NCBI RefSeq assembly: GCF_000150275.1
Contig: NW_002060947.1
Coordinates: 4,895,752-4,959,751, forward strand
Origin: Trichoplax adhaerens
Lineage: Eukaryota > Placozoa > Uniplacotomia > Trichoplacea > Trichoplacidae
Length of the DNA stretch: 64,000 nucleotides
Direction of reading: 5' to 3'
Shown here: positions 13,901-27,957 of the stretch, piece by piece
How positions within the stretch are numbered: position 1 is the stretch's first letter
Layout: every line of letters starts with the position of its first letter
Made by a program: the position numbers and the translations under genes
The notes under the pieces: model-generated
Database searches by the model: none
The model's input: only the letters and a program-made list of their open reading frames with translations
Told to the model about the DNA's origin: nothing

Positions 13901-16900
13901 CTGACTATCGATCTTGAATGTATCATTAGCAATACCGGATGGTATACTGTAAGTAATTTTACCATATTTACCAGTATCTCGATCATAAGCAGCTACGCTT
14001 GCAATAAATGTATTTAATGGAACATTCTCGTTAATAGATGCTGTATAGATTGTTTTATTAAAGGTAGGTGCATGATCATTGACATCAACAACGTAAACTG
14101 TTAATTTCATGTAAGAGGATCTCCTTGGAATACCTTTGTCGGTAGCCGAAATATTAAGTGCATATTGCTTCTTACGTTCATAATCTAATTTGGAAGCAAT
14201 GGATAATACACCATTATCAACGTCAAGAGCAAATTTACCCTCATTATCGCCTTCTACGATGTGATATTCGATGTTGTTATTTTGACGTGAATCATCATCG
14301 ACAGCTATAATTTGTGCAATAGTTGTACCAACACTTTCGTCTTCGTTGACAGCTTGAATATGACTTGTGCCGATAAATCGTGGCGCATTATCATTTTGAT
14401 CAGCTACCCATATTACAACATTAACTAAGCTAGTTTTCCTTTCAGAAATATTGACTGCTTGATCAGTAGCACTCGCAATAAGGTCATACTTGTAAACATT
14501 TTCATGATCAATAGCAGCAGCAGTATAAATGCAACCAGTAGTAGCATTCATGATGAAATGGCCGGTAACTGGTAAAACATTAACTATACCATAGCGAACT
14601 TTACCATTTTGGCCTAAATCTTTATCACTGGCATTAACGCAATTGACTTTAGAACCTAAAGGAGAATTTTCGGTTATACCAAAGTAGTAAGCACTTCGAT
14701 CAAATGCTGGAGCATTATCGTTGACATTGATAATTTGTATGGTAACTTCTACTACATCAGGTCTTGTATTTTTAATAGCATGACCTCGAACGTGATTTGT
14801 AGCCTAAAGGAGAAAAAAATAGTTTTTTTATATTTTTATAAACATAAGTAATGAACTAAAAATGTTATAGCGCTTTTATGTTTAACGTTGAACTGATACA
14901 TGTTGCATAAATGAAAAGTATAATGAAGTTATTACAAGCTTTATATGATTTAGTAGTCGTAACGATCACGTATGTAGAAAAAAAATTTGATCATAGTAAG
15001 TAAATTCTTTCTTCAGGAGCCTCATAAAAATTGATAATATGAAAAGACTAGAGCTTAAGTTTTCTAATTTAATAGTAATATAATAACGACTATCTTCGAA
15101 GATGAAAATTGTGAAGAAGGATATTTACAATTTATCTCAATTAAATCACGTCTAAAACTCGAAATTACGCAATGGTAGTAAAACTTACCTCAACTAGCAG
15201 AGTATAACGTTGAATTAATTCATAATTTAATGGCTTAAGATTGATGATCTTTCCGTTCTCCCGGTCAATCATAAATGTATTCCCAACATTGCCACTTTGA
15301 ATCAAATAAGAAATCTTACTAGCACTAACGTCAGCATCAGTAGCTTTAACTGTAACAATGGTAGTATTTAATGGGATATTTTCCTTAATTGCAATAGTAA
15401 TTTCTTGCTTTGTAAAGGTAGGAATATTATCATCCACATCGGTAACATTTACTTGAACAGTACACCAATCCATTTTAGCGGTTGCGCCTTCATCGGTTGC
15501 AGTCACATTAAGTCTATAATATTGCCGTTTCTCAGCATCTAACGGACCATGGGTAGTAATTCTTCCAGTAGTTGCATTAATTATAAATGCGTTATTCGGA
15601 TTGCCGTCAAGAATGGCATAAACAATTGATCCGCTTTTACCGATATCTTTGTCACTTGCTTGAACTTGTACAATCAATGTTCCAATTTCGACATTTTCAA
15701 CAATACTGACAGGATAATTATGCTTTGCAAACACTGGTAGATAATTGTTAACCTCGCCAACATTAATGATAACTTCTGTGGTTGCATTACGAGGAGTAAT
15801 TCCTTGATCTCGTGCTATTACGGTTAAATTAAAAATTGATTGTACAGTACGATCAAGTAATGTCTTAGTTGTAATGATACCGGTTACTGGATTGATGGAA
15901 AAATTAGTGGAGCTACCAGGTGCGCTAGCTTGCAAAAATTGATACGTAAGTTGAGCATTGAGACCAGTATCATCATCACGAGCATCAACATGTCCGACCC
16001 ATGTGCCAATCGGTTGGCCTTGACTAACGCCAAAATTATAACTTATTTGTTGAAATTGAGGGCTATGATCGTTTTCATCCAAGACATGTATATCTAACGT
16101 TAAGATTGCTTGTCGTGGAGGATGGCCAGCATCTTGAGTTTTAACGAAAAGTGTATACGAAGATCGATTTTCATAATCTAACGATTTTTTGATGGTAATT
16201 CTGCCAGTGGTAGTATTAATATCGAAATGATTATTTTGTGTTACATTAACAAATGAGTATGATAACTGGCTATTTGTACCAGCGTCAGGATCAGTCGCTT
16301 TTACTTGATAAACTAATGTACCGGCGGTACTTGCTTCGCTAATATTGACACTAACGTGTGATTGTTTAAACTGTGGAGCATTATCATTATTATCTAAAAT
16401 TTGAATCGTTAATAACATCCACGATAGAAATTTATCTTGGCTACGATCAGTGGCAGTAATATTGAGTGTTATAATATTCACCAATTCACGATCTAACGAC
16501 TGCATTAAGGTAATATTACCATTTCGACTATCAATAGCAAAAGAATTGAAAAAATTCTCGACTATACCATAGGTAATTTGACCATTTTGGCCAGAATCTT
16601 TGTCATGAGCGATAGCCTGATATATAACAGTACCGATTGTCGTATTCTCGAATAGTTGAATAGCTTGATTTGATTTGTCAAATTGTGGATAGTTATCATT
16701 GATATCATTGACTTGAACTTGCGCTTGTGTTTGTCCAACAAGTGGTGGTAATCCACTATCTTTGGCATTAATTGTTAGTGTCAATTGAGATACTGTTTCA
16801 CGATCGATTGCTTTCTGTGTTGTAATATAGCCAGTTTGATTAATCTGAAGTAAGTGTTGTGGATCGCCTTGGCTAATCGAATATCGTATTTGGCCAGTGG

Positions 16901-19310
16901 TACCTTGTTCACTAGTTTTTGCACTGACAATACCAACAATACTACCGATTGGTTGATTTTCCGTGATTGTAAAATTATATAACGGATAATCAAATACAGG
17001 CGGTTGTTCATATGGACCTACAATACTAATGCTAACATTGGCAGACTGATTGGATTGCAAGTTACCATTATCGATTGCTTGAACCAATAATACAGTGTAG
17101 TTTATTTGTGTATGGTTAATCTTACGTTCTAAGAAAATTTGACCAGTAGTCGAATTCAGTCGAAAATGATCATCCAGGGGCGGTAGAAATTGATAGCGAA
17201 TAATTGCATTATTACCTTGATCTTGATCGCTTGCACTAAGTGTACAGATTAATTGACCAATGGGTGCAATATCACGTAGGTTGATATTATAATGCAAAGG
17301 ATTAAATATAGGCCGATTATCGTTAATATCATTGACTTGAATACGCACTTCAACTTGAGCACTTCGACCACCTTGATCTTGCGCTACCACATAAAATGTA
17401 TAATTATTGATAGTTTCTCGATCCAATAATTGCACTGTACGTATAACACCATCGCTTTTACCGACAGTAAATACTGAGCTGCCTTGAAGTTGGCTCATAG
17501 AATAAGTGACTTGGTTGTCAACAGTGTCAGGATCGATAGCTTGGACAGTAATAACAGGTGTACCAATGGCTGCATTCTCGTCGACGTTGCCTGAATACGA
17601 TTGAAATCGAAAGTATGGCGGATTATCATTGGCATCTAAAATGGTTATGTTGACATTGCAGGTACTAGTGTAGAGTCCATCGCTAGCTTGAATGATTAAA
17701 TCAACCTTTTTAGTAACATCATAGTCCAATTGATCAACTGTTTTAATCATACCGGTAGTAGAATTGATAGCAAACCAATTAGAGTAAGCGCTAGTGACAA
17801 TGGAATAAGTAATTTGAGCATTAGCACCTTGATCACGATCATTTGCTTTCACAGTCACTACTTTCGTACCAATAGGCACGGATTCATTGATACTGGTAGA
17901 ATAAACGTTTGGATTAAAAACAGGTGAATTATCATTTGCATCTTGGACATGGATGGTTGCAACTTTACTTGTCGACAACGTTGGCTGATTTCGATAGTAG
18001 GCAGTAATATTTATAGTATAATTGGATTGAGTTTCGCGATCTAATAATTTTTGTAATACTACAAGCCAGCTGCGTGGTGATTCAGTAGTATTTAATTGGA
18101 AATAGCCCTGCCCGCCGGTTAAGGTTAAGATAACATCTTGATATTGGCTACTTGAATCAATTTGGGTAATATCAATTTTAATAACCTTAGTATTAACTTT
18201 AGCGTCTTCATTGACGTAAGCACCGCCACTATGATAGTAGGTTAGGGCAATAACTGGAGGCTTATCAATAATATTGATAACTTGAATTGTTGCAAAGCTT
18301 GTGGTTGGACTATCACCGGGATTATTAGCACCAATAGTTAAGCCATACGATGAACGGCTTTCATAATCTAATTGTCGTTGAACTTGAATTTGACCAGTTG
18401 TTGAATTGATACTAAATGCTTGACTAGATGGTTGACTTATTATACTATATAGAATTTTAGCATTGTTGCCAGCGTCGCGATCGCTAGCATAGACGCGTAG
18501 AACAACGGTACCGATGGTAGCATTTTCCACAACTTGACCATTATATTGGCTTTGATTAAAAGTTGGACGGTTATCGTTAGCATCGACAACAGTAACATTA
18601 ACAATCATGGTATCTTTCAAGGATGGCTGGCCACCATCTTCAGCTTGAATAGTTAATTGATAAAATGGTAGATGCTCACGATCGAGTGGTTTTATAATCA
18701 TCAAACTAACAAAGTCGAAATTAGTTGAAGTTGAACGTTGTACTTGAAGTGCAAACGCTTGATTTTTGTTACCACTTTGGATTGTATAACTTAATCTACC
18801 ATTAGCGCCAGTATCAGGATCAGTAGCAGCATCGATTGCTTGTGTTGATCCATTAGGGGCAATCTCGGAAAATTGGATTGCTAATTGATGTCTTTGAAAT
18901 ACAGGTTGATTGTCGTTAACATCATTAACATGAACGGTGATAATAGCGGTCCGTGGACCAGGTGTAATGCTAGCGGTCATAATTAAACTTGTTTGTACTT
19001 CACGATCTAAAATTTGAGTAGTATAGATAATTCCTGTCGTCGAATTAATATTAAGTTGGCTACTGCCGGTTGATTTTGTATATCGAGGATCATTGAGATC
19101 GGTTTGCGTGATATTGCCAACTATTGTTCCAATTGATTGATTTTCTGCAATGTAAAATGTGTATCTTTGTATCGTACCTTGACCATTAGCAGTAGGTATC
19201 CAATTAGCCATCGATAACCATGCAATAAACAACATGGCTATAGTTATTGGACGATGATGGCTAATCATCTTTAGTCGATCAACATGGCCACTACAAGTTG
19301 CAGTAGCCAT
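7955..19310 (-). CDS. Dachsous-type giant cadherin, 27 cadherin repeats
   Basis: A single-pass adhesion receptor of about 3,495 aa; Dachsous proteins pair with Fat cadherins in planar polarity and Hippo growth control. Exons (minus strand): 19310-15189, 14803-13221, 12737-7955, joined at clean GT-AG sites whose phases fit. The first ATG of the open frame is at 19310; a hydrophobic signal segment (IAMLFIAWLSMANW) follows a second in-frame ATG at 19268, which could be the real start. I count 27 cadherin repeats from their DxNDNxP-type ends, the number known for Dachsous. There are no EGF or laminin-G modules, which argues against Fat. One membrane helix (around 9725-9805) is followed by a basic stop (KYWNKRKN) and a tail of nearly 590 residues rich in Ser, Asn and Asp, ending in INV. 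Several linkers lack the calcium motif. Assignment rests on repeat number, length and domain layout; I could not align the tail with known Dachsous tails. Confidence 0.9.
12738..13220 (-). other. Intron 2 of the cadherin gene
   Basis: 483 nt. The donor reads AAG|GTCAGC and the acceptor CGATTTAG|C. The codon AG|C rebuilds a serine in LDRETIAS, continuing the repeat without loss. The 463-codon minus frame ending at 13160 merely reads through this donor. Confidence 0.85.
14804..15188 (-). other. Intron 1 of the cadherin gene
   Basis: 385 nt. Donor GAG|GTAAGT and acceptor CTCCTTTAG|GCT, phase 0, joining TLLVE to ATNHVRGHA within one cadherin repeat. Exon 2 therefore begins at 14803, about 85 codons upstream of the first ATG in that open frame. 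Confidence 0.88.
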
Positions 19311-21480
19311 GTTGAGATGAAAGTAATTTGATGCGATTTTAATGTTTTTTTTGGGCTTGGTTACTCGATTACTGCACAATGATTAGTAGATTGAGTTATT
19401 GAAATATCAATCTATATTAGAGTACAGCAGGTAATAATGAATTACCGAGATATTGAGAATTGATTTAGTTGTAAAAAAGATTACGATAAAATAGTATTCT
19501 TTAAAATTACCTGTCTAGCGAAATTTTTAACGATGATTATAGTTCGACATTACATCTTGTCGTGAAAAGAATGTACTTTTTTGTTTCATGAAGAAATATC
19601 AAACTTGGACGCTATATTCTTTAATTAAGCAGCGCGGTTATGTGAAAAATTAAAATTTTGACGGGTAAAAATTTTCCATTGCCTATAAATTTTATCTTTA
19701 TAAGATTAAGATGATTGAATAATAGGCAATTAGCTAATTAATAAGGCAGTGATTGACCACGACGACGCTGAATTTTCACGATAAAATAAAAAAAGGTAAG
19801 GTTTAAACCAAGTCGGGATTACCCAGAATATATAACCGCTTGTTATTAACTCAATAATGGGAAATGGCTCAAATTAATTGGTTCTAGTGTTGTAGAGAAG
19901 TGAATTCTCTATTTTTTTTTTCGACGTCTCGATATAAAAATAATTCTTTAATTCACTCCTTAACATTAATAGATATGCGAGTTTATTGATATAGACGATT
20001 GACCATCACCATATGCACAGTTATTTGAATACGGAAATCAAACATAATCATAGGCAGATTTCATGATTAAGATTGAAGTAACGCCGGTGGATAAGTAGAA
20101 GAATCGTAAAAGACAAAGTAAGAAAATAAGTAACAAGAATTAGCAAGTGTTTAATAGAAATCGATTGCAGGATTACTTTCTATTTGATCATAAAATAAAG
20201 TTGTTAATAATACATATAGCCAGTTTAAGCTATCGATGTGTGTGTGTGTGTGTGACGAAAGTCTCTCCTTGTATTAAATGCAAGTGTCCATTACAATATC
20301 GTAGACTAATCTATGAGGATGTCTTCTATCTAATCCAATTTGGGCTTCACTTTATAGTATTGTTACGTTATATATTTTATTTAGAATAGATTTTCAAATT
20401 TGTCACACGAATTAATCCTACAGTAAATAGTGTCATGGAGCGAACTGCGCGTATGACCACCTTTTCATCCTTATTCTCTACTAACCGACATAAAAGTTGC
20501 CGATTCTTACATTCTGGTGTAAAAAAAAATGAATTTTTTTAACCGTTACTTTATTAATGTGAGTTATTACTAAATGACAAGGTGGTGTCAGTGTCTACTT
20601 GCATGTCATGAAATCAAGTAAAAACTATCGATGGCAAAAAAAATAGAGAGGAAAAACTTTAAAGTTAAATTTATACTGAAAATAAAAAAAATGAGGTTGA
20701 CTTTATACAATGGCGTCGACAAGGTTCGTGGTCATTGTTTAAGGCTTCAATTATATTAGTATGACTGGATAGTTACCGTTAAATTAAGTTAAATTGATTA
20801 CCGTGTCGATCAATTTGGAGAATAGGAAAAGGAAGATTGGCAATCGATTGAAGACTAGACAGGTTTATAGATGGTGTGAAAAGATGATGGCAGTTGAAAA
20901 TTTTGCATCATTTGCAAGTGATGCTTGTTATCCTACCCAATTCTAAGTTTATGCGTGTAATTAACAAAGCATAACAGGAAATATTAACTAAGTTTCAAAT
21001 GAGTGCTTTTATGATGTTTGATACATGTTTGTACTGAACTGCAACATGCTCTTCACAACGATCAAGACTGGCTAGCTCTCCCATGGAAATTAATATTCAA
21101 TTACTACCAAGTTCAATTCAATGATGCAATTAACGCGTGGTGATTTAGAAGTAGTTGCTAATCTACTTATTTTCTATTTCTTTTACCTAATTTTGAATCC
21201 AACTTTCTTCTTTCTCCTTCCCTCACTCTCTGTCTTGCTTAATAACAAGCGATGCAGTCAGAAGTAGCGTTCTTCAAAGACTCCAGTAATCTTCCCCTTT
21301 TGACTTTCAACGTAGTCAATTCACTATAGGGCTGGAAATTGTGTACACGTTGAGTGGGTGTTTTTACCATATCTATTGTTATCTAGTGCCTCTATTACCA
21401 TATCTAGAAACTATTGTTTAGTAATTACGTTCAACAATACATAACTTTGATGACCACATGATCACATAATAATAGACACG
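19311..21480. other. 5' flank of the cadherin gene, with a (TG)9 microsatellite
   Basis: Presumed 5' UTR and promoter side of the minus-strand cadherin. A (TG)9 run lies at about 20237-20254. I found no TATA box that I would defend and no coding exon; the 80-codon plus frame at 20147-20389 includes the microsatellite (CVCVC) and is an artefact. Confidence 0.55.
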
Positions 21481-21489
21481 TCGAAAAGC

Positions 21490-22365
21490 ACGAAGAAAGG
21501 CACGATCGTGTACAGTACTGTACAGTTCAATACTATAGGAGTGTGTCAACGGGCGAAACCAAACCACACAGTGTACAGTGTACAGTTCTGTACTGTACAT
21601 TGCGCAAAACCTTCCTTGTTACTTTATACTGTAGCAGTTGGCGTACTTTAATGAATGATTACGACTAAAGTAGACGTCTTAGTTGTATTTTAACGGCGGA
21701 TTCGTCTACATGAACTCTTTCTCTATCGGCTGATATAAAACTTACTACAAGATCAAACTATTTTTATGTATTCGTTTCTACCAACATCCTTGATACTGTA
21801 CGGTACACTGAGAGTACAGTGTACAGTACAGTACGGTCCACCTTGTACTGTACAGTAGTACTGTACTGTAGAACGTTCAGATTTTAAACTGCAGGAGTAA
21901 AGTGGCCGGTCAATGACCGGGTGACTGTATACAGTACTATATATCACTGCAGTCTGCTTGTGACATTGCAGCCTCAGTGGTATGCATTGGATGGCATTGT
22001 GCCAATAACTAGCGATCGTACCAGTGGGACATGACCAATGTCCAACTGGTCAACAACCAATTAGGACCGACGTAACTAAGCCTTGCCATCATCTCCTTTC
22101 CACTTTTTCCCAGCCGGTGGTATCCCACATGCAGGATCACAGCGCGTTCCATTCGTTCCTATTCATCCAATTGGAAATGTTTCGCTGAATCCACTCTAAT
22201 GAATAGTACATATAAGTTGACTTTTGTCTCTTCTGTCAAGAAAAACAGGCATCGATTGATGGGCCTCTTAATTGATTAAAGTATTGTATCATGGACTGAA
22301 ATGGAAGTGATTGCTCAACCGTTCGTTGTACTGTACACTAGTGTACACTGTACAGTAGACTCAGA
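21490..22365. repeat. Cluster of CTGTAC/GTACAG palindromic words
   Basis: Self-complementary words built on ACTGTACAGT and TACAGTACTGTA recur at about 21505-21600, 21795-21875, 21925-21940 and 22328-22358. They are not in strict tandem; GTACA steps are interleaved with unrelated sequence. Each word can pair with itself and with its neighbours. The cluster is 2-3 kb upstream of the cadherin start. The short frames here are shadows of the repeat. Confidence 0.8.
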
Positions 22366-22369
22366 CAAT

Positions 22370-25300
22370 CATGGACTACTCGATGCATTGTAGTTTAGTA
22401 GTCATTGATGGAATAATCTTCATCCATTGCAAGTCTTACACCAATGTGTGCAATCATCTAGTCTAAAATCACCGGCAATACCGGCATGACTCATGCACAA
22501 ATAATTTCCTACGCGTTAAACTACCAGCTCAAGACAACGCTGCCAACATAACACAATAAATTAGCTGTACATATTATACTGTACGCTGCCGAGAAACTAC
22601 TAACTTCACCATGATGCGATCAGGCACTACCACACCGCTACTTTCTAAAAAGCAAACACAGCCTTTAAACTGTATCGAACATACATAGATGCAAGTCCAT
22701 CGATCTTGCATTCTCTCGTATTTATTTATTTATGGTGAAATATTCATGGGAGAGAGAGAAATATGTAGTGAAGCTTTGTTTCAACCACCATTATTGAGAC
22801 TTACTTACTTTGTTTAATTCAATTTTGGTAAGTAAAGCGATCATTTAGAATCACACTTCGATTTGAAAGAACACAAGAGCAAGTCAATAAATTATTTTTG
22901 ATCGTCATCTATTCAACATTTCATAAATTCCATCCATAGTGCTGACGACATGACTAAATCATTAAAATTATCACAGTTTGAAATCGCATGGCAGACAGGG
23001 CTGGATGTCGTCTATTTTGCAACAATGCATGACTCCGTTGGTGTCCTACATTCATGCACTTTGAAATCAACAATGCCAATCTTGCCCTAGCATTGAATAT
23101 TTCCATTATTGCCCATGGACCAGAATAGCCAAATGGATCGCACAAACTGCTAAAATTACCAAACTAGGCCATAGAAGAGGATTCTAGTTTTACCCATTCA
23201 ACATAGCTTGTCGATAAATCATTTATCCAACGATCGAGTGAGTCATTTCCAGCTTTCTTAACTTACTCAACTGTATTGGTTGACTCATTAATAAAATAAA
23301 ATCGAAATTGACCCATAGATTACATCACTCCTAAATTCATAGGATATTTGTCATTGCCAAATTGACTCAATCTTAGCTACTACAACAATATTGATGCTTT
23401 CATTACTAATTAAGATCTCATATTTGCATTAATTAATAGACGTCCAAACGACTACAGCATTTGTACATTGATTGATAAAGCCCAAAAATAGACCTAGACC
23501 TGATAGAAGTAGTAGAGTCGTAGACTACCGGTATATCAAGTCATGAGAAGGTTGTTGCTTTCCAGGATACTTACCGGTATATGCGACTAATAGAAGCTGG
23601 TTACTGATTTATTCGTTGCGTTGAGCGCGCAAACTTACAAGTTACGGGAAATCAACGATAATTATAATAGTATATAATTGGATAGAAGGTTCATTTCATT
23701 CATTGACCTCGTTGCTTATGCGCTTACTGCAGGCAATCGGGTTAAGCAAAGTATACAGTATACGGTATATCCTCTTAAGATATAATTTAATGATCAGCTC
23801 TACTGAAATGGACTCCATTTGAATCGCAAGGTTCATTACTAAAGAATTTTTGATGACTACATAAAAATCGCTGTTGATATTCTCTACATATAGTAAACCC
23901 ATTAATAATAATGATAAACAACACGAAAAGTCGATAAAAAAATGATGTGACACAGTACAACATTCAATTTACTCTTCATACTAAAGTCTCGAGACTACAC
24001 GCATTCGTAGCAGTCTTTATACACATACATGCTTACCATCCTAAATGATATCAAACACTACTTTGATTAGGTAAAGACAGCAAGATAATAATGATAGAAA
24101 CATAGGGTGATTTGATTCATTAATTCATCCTAAATATTTTCCTGACAGGTCATGCAAATAGGTACAGCTGCATAGTGTTGCATACGCTTACTTTAGAAGC
24201 GTTGAATACTGACAAAAATGGGCATCGCATTGTGCGTATACTAGGTCATAAGAGAAAAGAAAAAAATCTAGAGTTATTTTTAATTTTCTTAACTCTTGTT
24301 GATTACTTCCATATCACGCTATACAAGTTGTATTCACCTTCGATATTTAAATAATAATCGATATATTATTTGCATTACAGTTGATTGATAGGGTTTATGC
24401 ATACATGCATTATGTCATGTATACCTTTGGGTTGATCTAGATGTTGTTTATTATATTACCGATTAATATATAGCCGATCAAAATAGGTTAATGTTTATCT
24501 ACATGTAAATCACGACTTCTTTGAGGAAAACCCGATTTCGAAAATATGTGTAAAACGGTCATGAGTATAATAGCTCTAGATCAGCATAATTTATACCATC
24601 CGTTGCAAATGAAGATCATTCATGCAAAATTGTAAAGTCTATAGTTTAGGCCATATACTACATCAAATTGTTATACAGTGCCTTTCGTATAACAGTTGTT
24701 CCATTAGCAGCATTAGATAAACAATTTGATGGCATAAATTAACAATGATATGTAACAATAATAGCCTACATCATTAATTTCAACATAACTAATCAAGACA
24801 TAACAGAGAATTAGCAACGTTAACCCATAACGTGAGTTGTTATTTCTTTTGATAATAGAATTTTTTAACATGTATTAGTGCTCTAATCTTTGCTTGTTTT
24901 ATGATGTAGTCTTAAAGTAAGATAACTTTCTCTTAATGAAATGCAACTGATTCCAATAGTTCTACTGATCTGCTGAGAAGGAATGACTTCCAAATTATTA
25001 TCGCATCTTCGTAGAAATCAAAACTTAACTTCATACTCGTATAGTTATTAGATACTAATTAATCAAGGAATACTGCGATTAACAAACTTGCTTGCATACA
25101 GCAAATAGAAAAATTAGACTATCTCGAGCACTTACTATTTATATATTCTGCCAGTTTTTTTTGCATTTACTTTAGTGCATGTATATATAGTAATTGTCTA
25201 TAATTTGCTTGCTCTTTTGAATGTTATTTTCTGCAAAGGCAAGCCCACATAGCGAAAATATTTTCACTATGCGACGCACTTATCATAAAATTCGATTAAT

Positions 25301-27957
25301 ACGTATGAAGTGGACAGAAAGAATTTATTTATAACTAATTTAATTAATGCATTTCTGCGCAGATCATTCGTTGAACCGATTTGGTGAGGTCAATTAATTA
25401 AAGAGGTTTGCATATCATGGAAGAACTTAAGTTTAATATACAAATATACTGAATACAGATGGTTACAAATGATTAAATATTAGGTTTTTCTTAAGGTTAA
25501 TAATTAATTATAGTCATACTAAAGCCAAATTCTACTTCCAGGTTAATGAAAGGGAACTTTATGTTTGTTAGCGAACTTTCCTATCATGTATCCCGATGAA
25601 TATCATTATGATAAACTTCATTTAAAGAACAAGCTTCAAATCGTAGCTTTCCAAGGATAACACTGAAACATAACAGCCGCACATTTTTTTTCTGCTACAA
25701 TTAAATTAAAAACCGATGACATTTTCCACATTATTTTAGCCTGCAGAGCATAACAAGTCATTAAAATAATTATTTTTAATTCTTTTAGTATGTTTTATTT
25801 GAATCTCTGTTATCCTTTTGTTTAATTAAATATATTGTTCAGTTTCTTTCATCTTTAATTAATTACTCTCTCTTTAATCAATAATGTTCAAATTTAACAC
25901 ACCTTAAATAATATCTCGTATATAATTAACAGGTAGCAATATAGACTGTAACTGAGTCTGTGTTGAAGTAAGTATAGTTAGCAACGATAAAAAGGTAGTA
26001 TTGCTCTAATAAATGGTCTTGTGTAGCAAATTTCATCTAATAACTGCCGCTATCGTCATGCGTAGAAATAAAAATTGCTACTATCAAGTTTACGAATAAG
26101 CAACTCGTCAGAGCTTATTTTGCATCTTACAATTTTCTTTACATTAATAATATAATCAATCAAAGGAATGGTGGACAACCTGATATTATATTAATCGTAA
26201 ATTCTTTTCTCTTTTGAGGTTTAACATCGGTTATATTAGCTAGGTCATTTACATCAATACATGATACCGGTAGTGAAATTTAAACTATCAGTTCAAAGTC
26301 ACTAAAATTAAAATGTTATTTATTTTCTGATTGGTGAATACGGTATTCTCAGTGATATTACGAACTAACTAGCCTATATATCATACAGTAGCTTTACAAT
26401 TGCTTAGACGGCAAAGGAAATGCTGTAATGTATGAATATACCAGATCATTCAACATGCATTACTAAAACATTACAAAAACGATTTTGATTAGATAATGTA
26501 GCTATCACAAGCGATAAATGATCACTAACCAATTGAATATCGGAATTTATAAAGCAATCGATGTTAATGCAAGGAGGATTAGCTACTTCAAGAATCAAGG
26601 CATTATTGCAAGCAAACACTAAATTAATTAATAAGTAAGCTATCAGCTAGATATGATATTGTAACAACAAGTACGGCATGGGGTAATGGAAGTCAATAGG
26701 TGCAAACTAATTTCACTCTCGCAGTAATAGTTTCTCATAGGGTGTCGTTGAAATGCCAACTAAAATCATAAAGTATAATCAGTTTATTGATAATGCATAG
26801 CTTGTGTATTGTACTGATAATTCAATAGCTCCAATACAGAAACGTGTAATTAATATTCCCTACCGCGTTTTGATACCTAACTGTGAGTTTCTCCCGTTTT
26901 CTCCGCCCTTTAAGACAATTTTAAGTGCAGCATTATGCGATATAAGAAAGAATATTTGGTAAAGTTATTTAGATGAACCTAAAGTGATGGCTTATTTATC
27001 TCATTTATTGCTCGATGACCTGTAGGTAATAAATTATACCATCCATGTACTTTGTCTGGAGCTTTTCGCATCCATACCTTTGAAATATTTAGTTATAGTT
27101 TCTATAACATATAACTACAATTTCATCTCAGATTCAAAATTTGCATGCTGGGGAAGTTTAAAAAATGTCTTACACATTTCGAAAGTTCTAGTAATGAAGT
27201 AGCCGAAGAAAATTTTTTTAGATAGAGATTAGTGGCCTTTATGGTAACTTTTTTTTCGAAGTATTGAACGTAGATAATAGTATCACACCTCATTCGCTGG
27301 TACAACTTGTATCATTAACATAAAGTAATCAATTAGTAAAGGATATTGATGTGTTGGATTTAAATTGAGTGATATATTCAGCGTCCCATTATGTGACCAT
27401 GAATACACATAGCTATTATCAGGCACGATGATAAATAAAATGTCGGTAATAGAAGTAAAAATTTAATGAATCAATGGGTTATTTTATACAAAGAAGTTAA
27501 TAAATATAAAAGTACAATTCGTTGATCTAATACTCTTAAACCGAAATACTAACTCGCCTATCAATTTGTATTTTTGAGCTTTAACTAGAGGCAATTTATT
27601 AAGGCTTTGAATTCTGTTCGATAGCTCAATCGGTACCATTTTATAGGAGGTTGCTATATCATATTGCACGCGTCGCGAATTATTTGTCATAAATCAGCTT
27701 ATTTGAGGCATAGAGTCTATTTATCATCTTTTTGTTAACGTGTAGTACTTCTACCTAAAACAAAAGTTTTCATAAAATTCATATTCAATTGAATTACTAA
27801 ATGTATTTAAGATGTCATGCTGTTATACTAATGATCAAATTTGAAGGGTTATGGGTATGAGGTCAGGACTCGCGATTGGGTTTGAAAGGACACTAATAAC
27901 TTTAGAATTTTGCATACAGGATTTACTATTATTTGCTATTAGGATTAGATTGTATGC
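22370..27957. other. Gene-poor intergenic DNA
   Basis: About 5.6 kb read on both strands. Only scattered frames of 60-85 codons occur, none with a recognised motif or matching splice sites. GC is slightly higher near 22-23 kb and falls afterwards. A short-exon gene or a noncoding RNA without obvious motifs could still be missed here. Confidence 0.5.

Noticed and set aside
16562-18000. Minus- and plus-strand frames of 60-80 codons inside the cadherin exon
   Set aside because: They lie in other frames of an exon whose main frame encodes uninterrupted cadherin repeats.
7955-19310. Fat or protocadherin identity for the cadherin
   Set aside because: No EGF or laminin-G modules as in Fat, and 27 repeats is too many for a protocadherin; repeat number and layout fit Dachsous.
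22954-23145. 63-codon minus frame in the gene-poor region
   Set aside because: No splice partners, motif or family resemblance; length is common by chance here.
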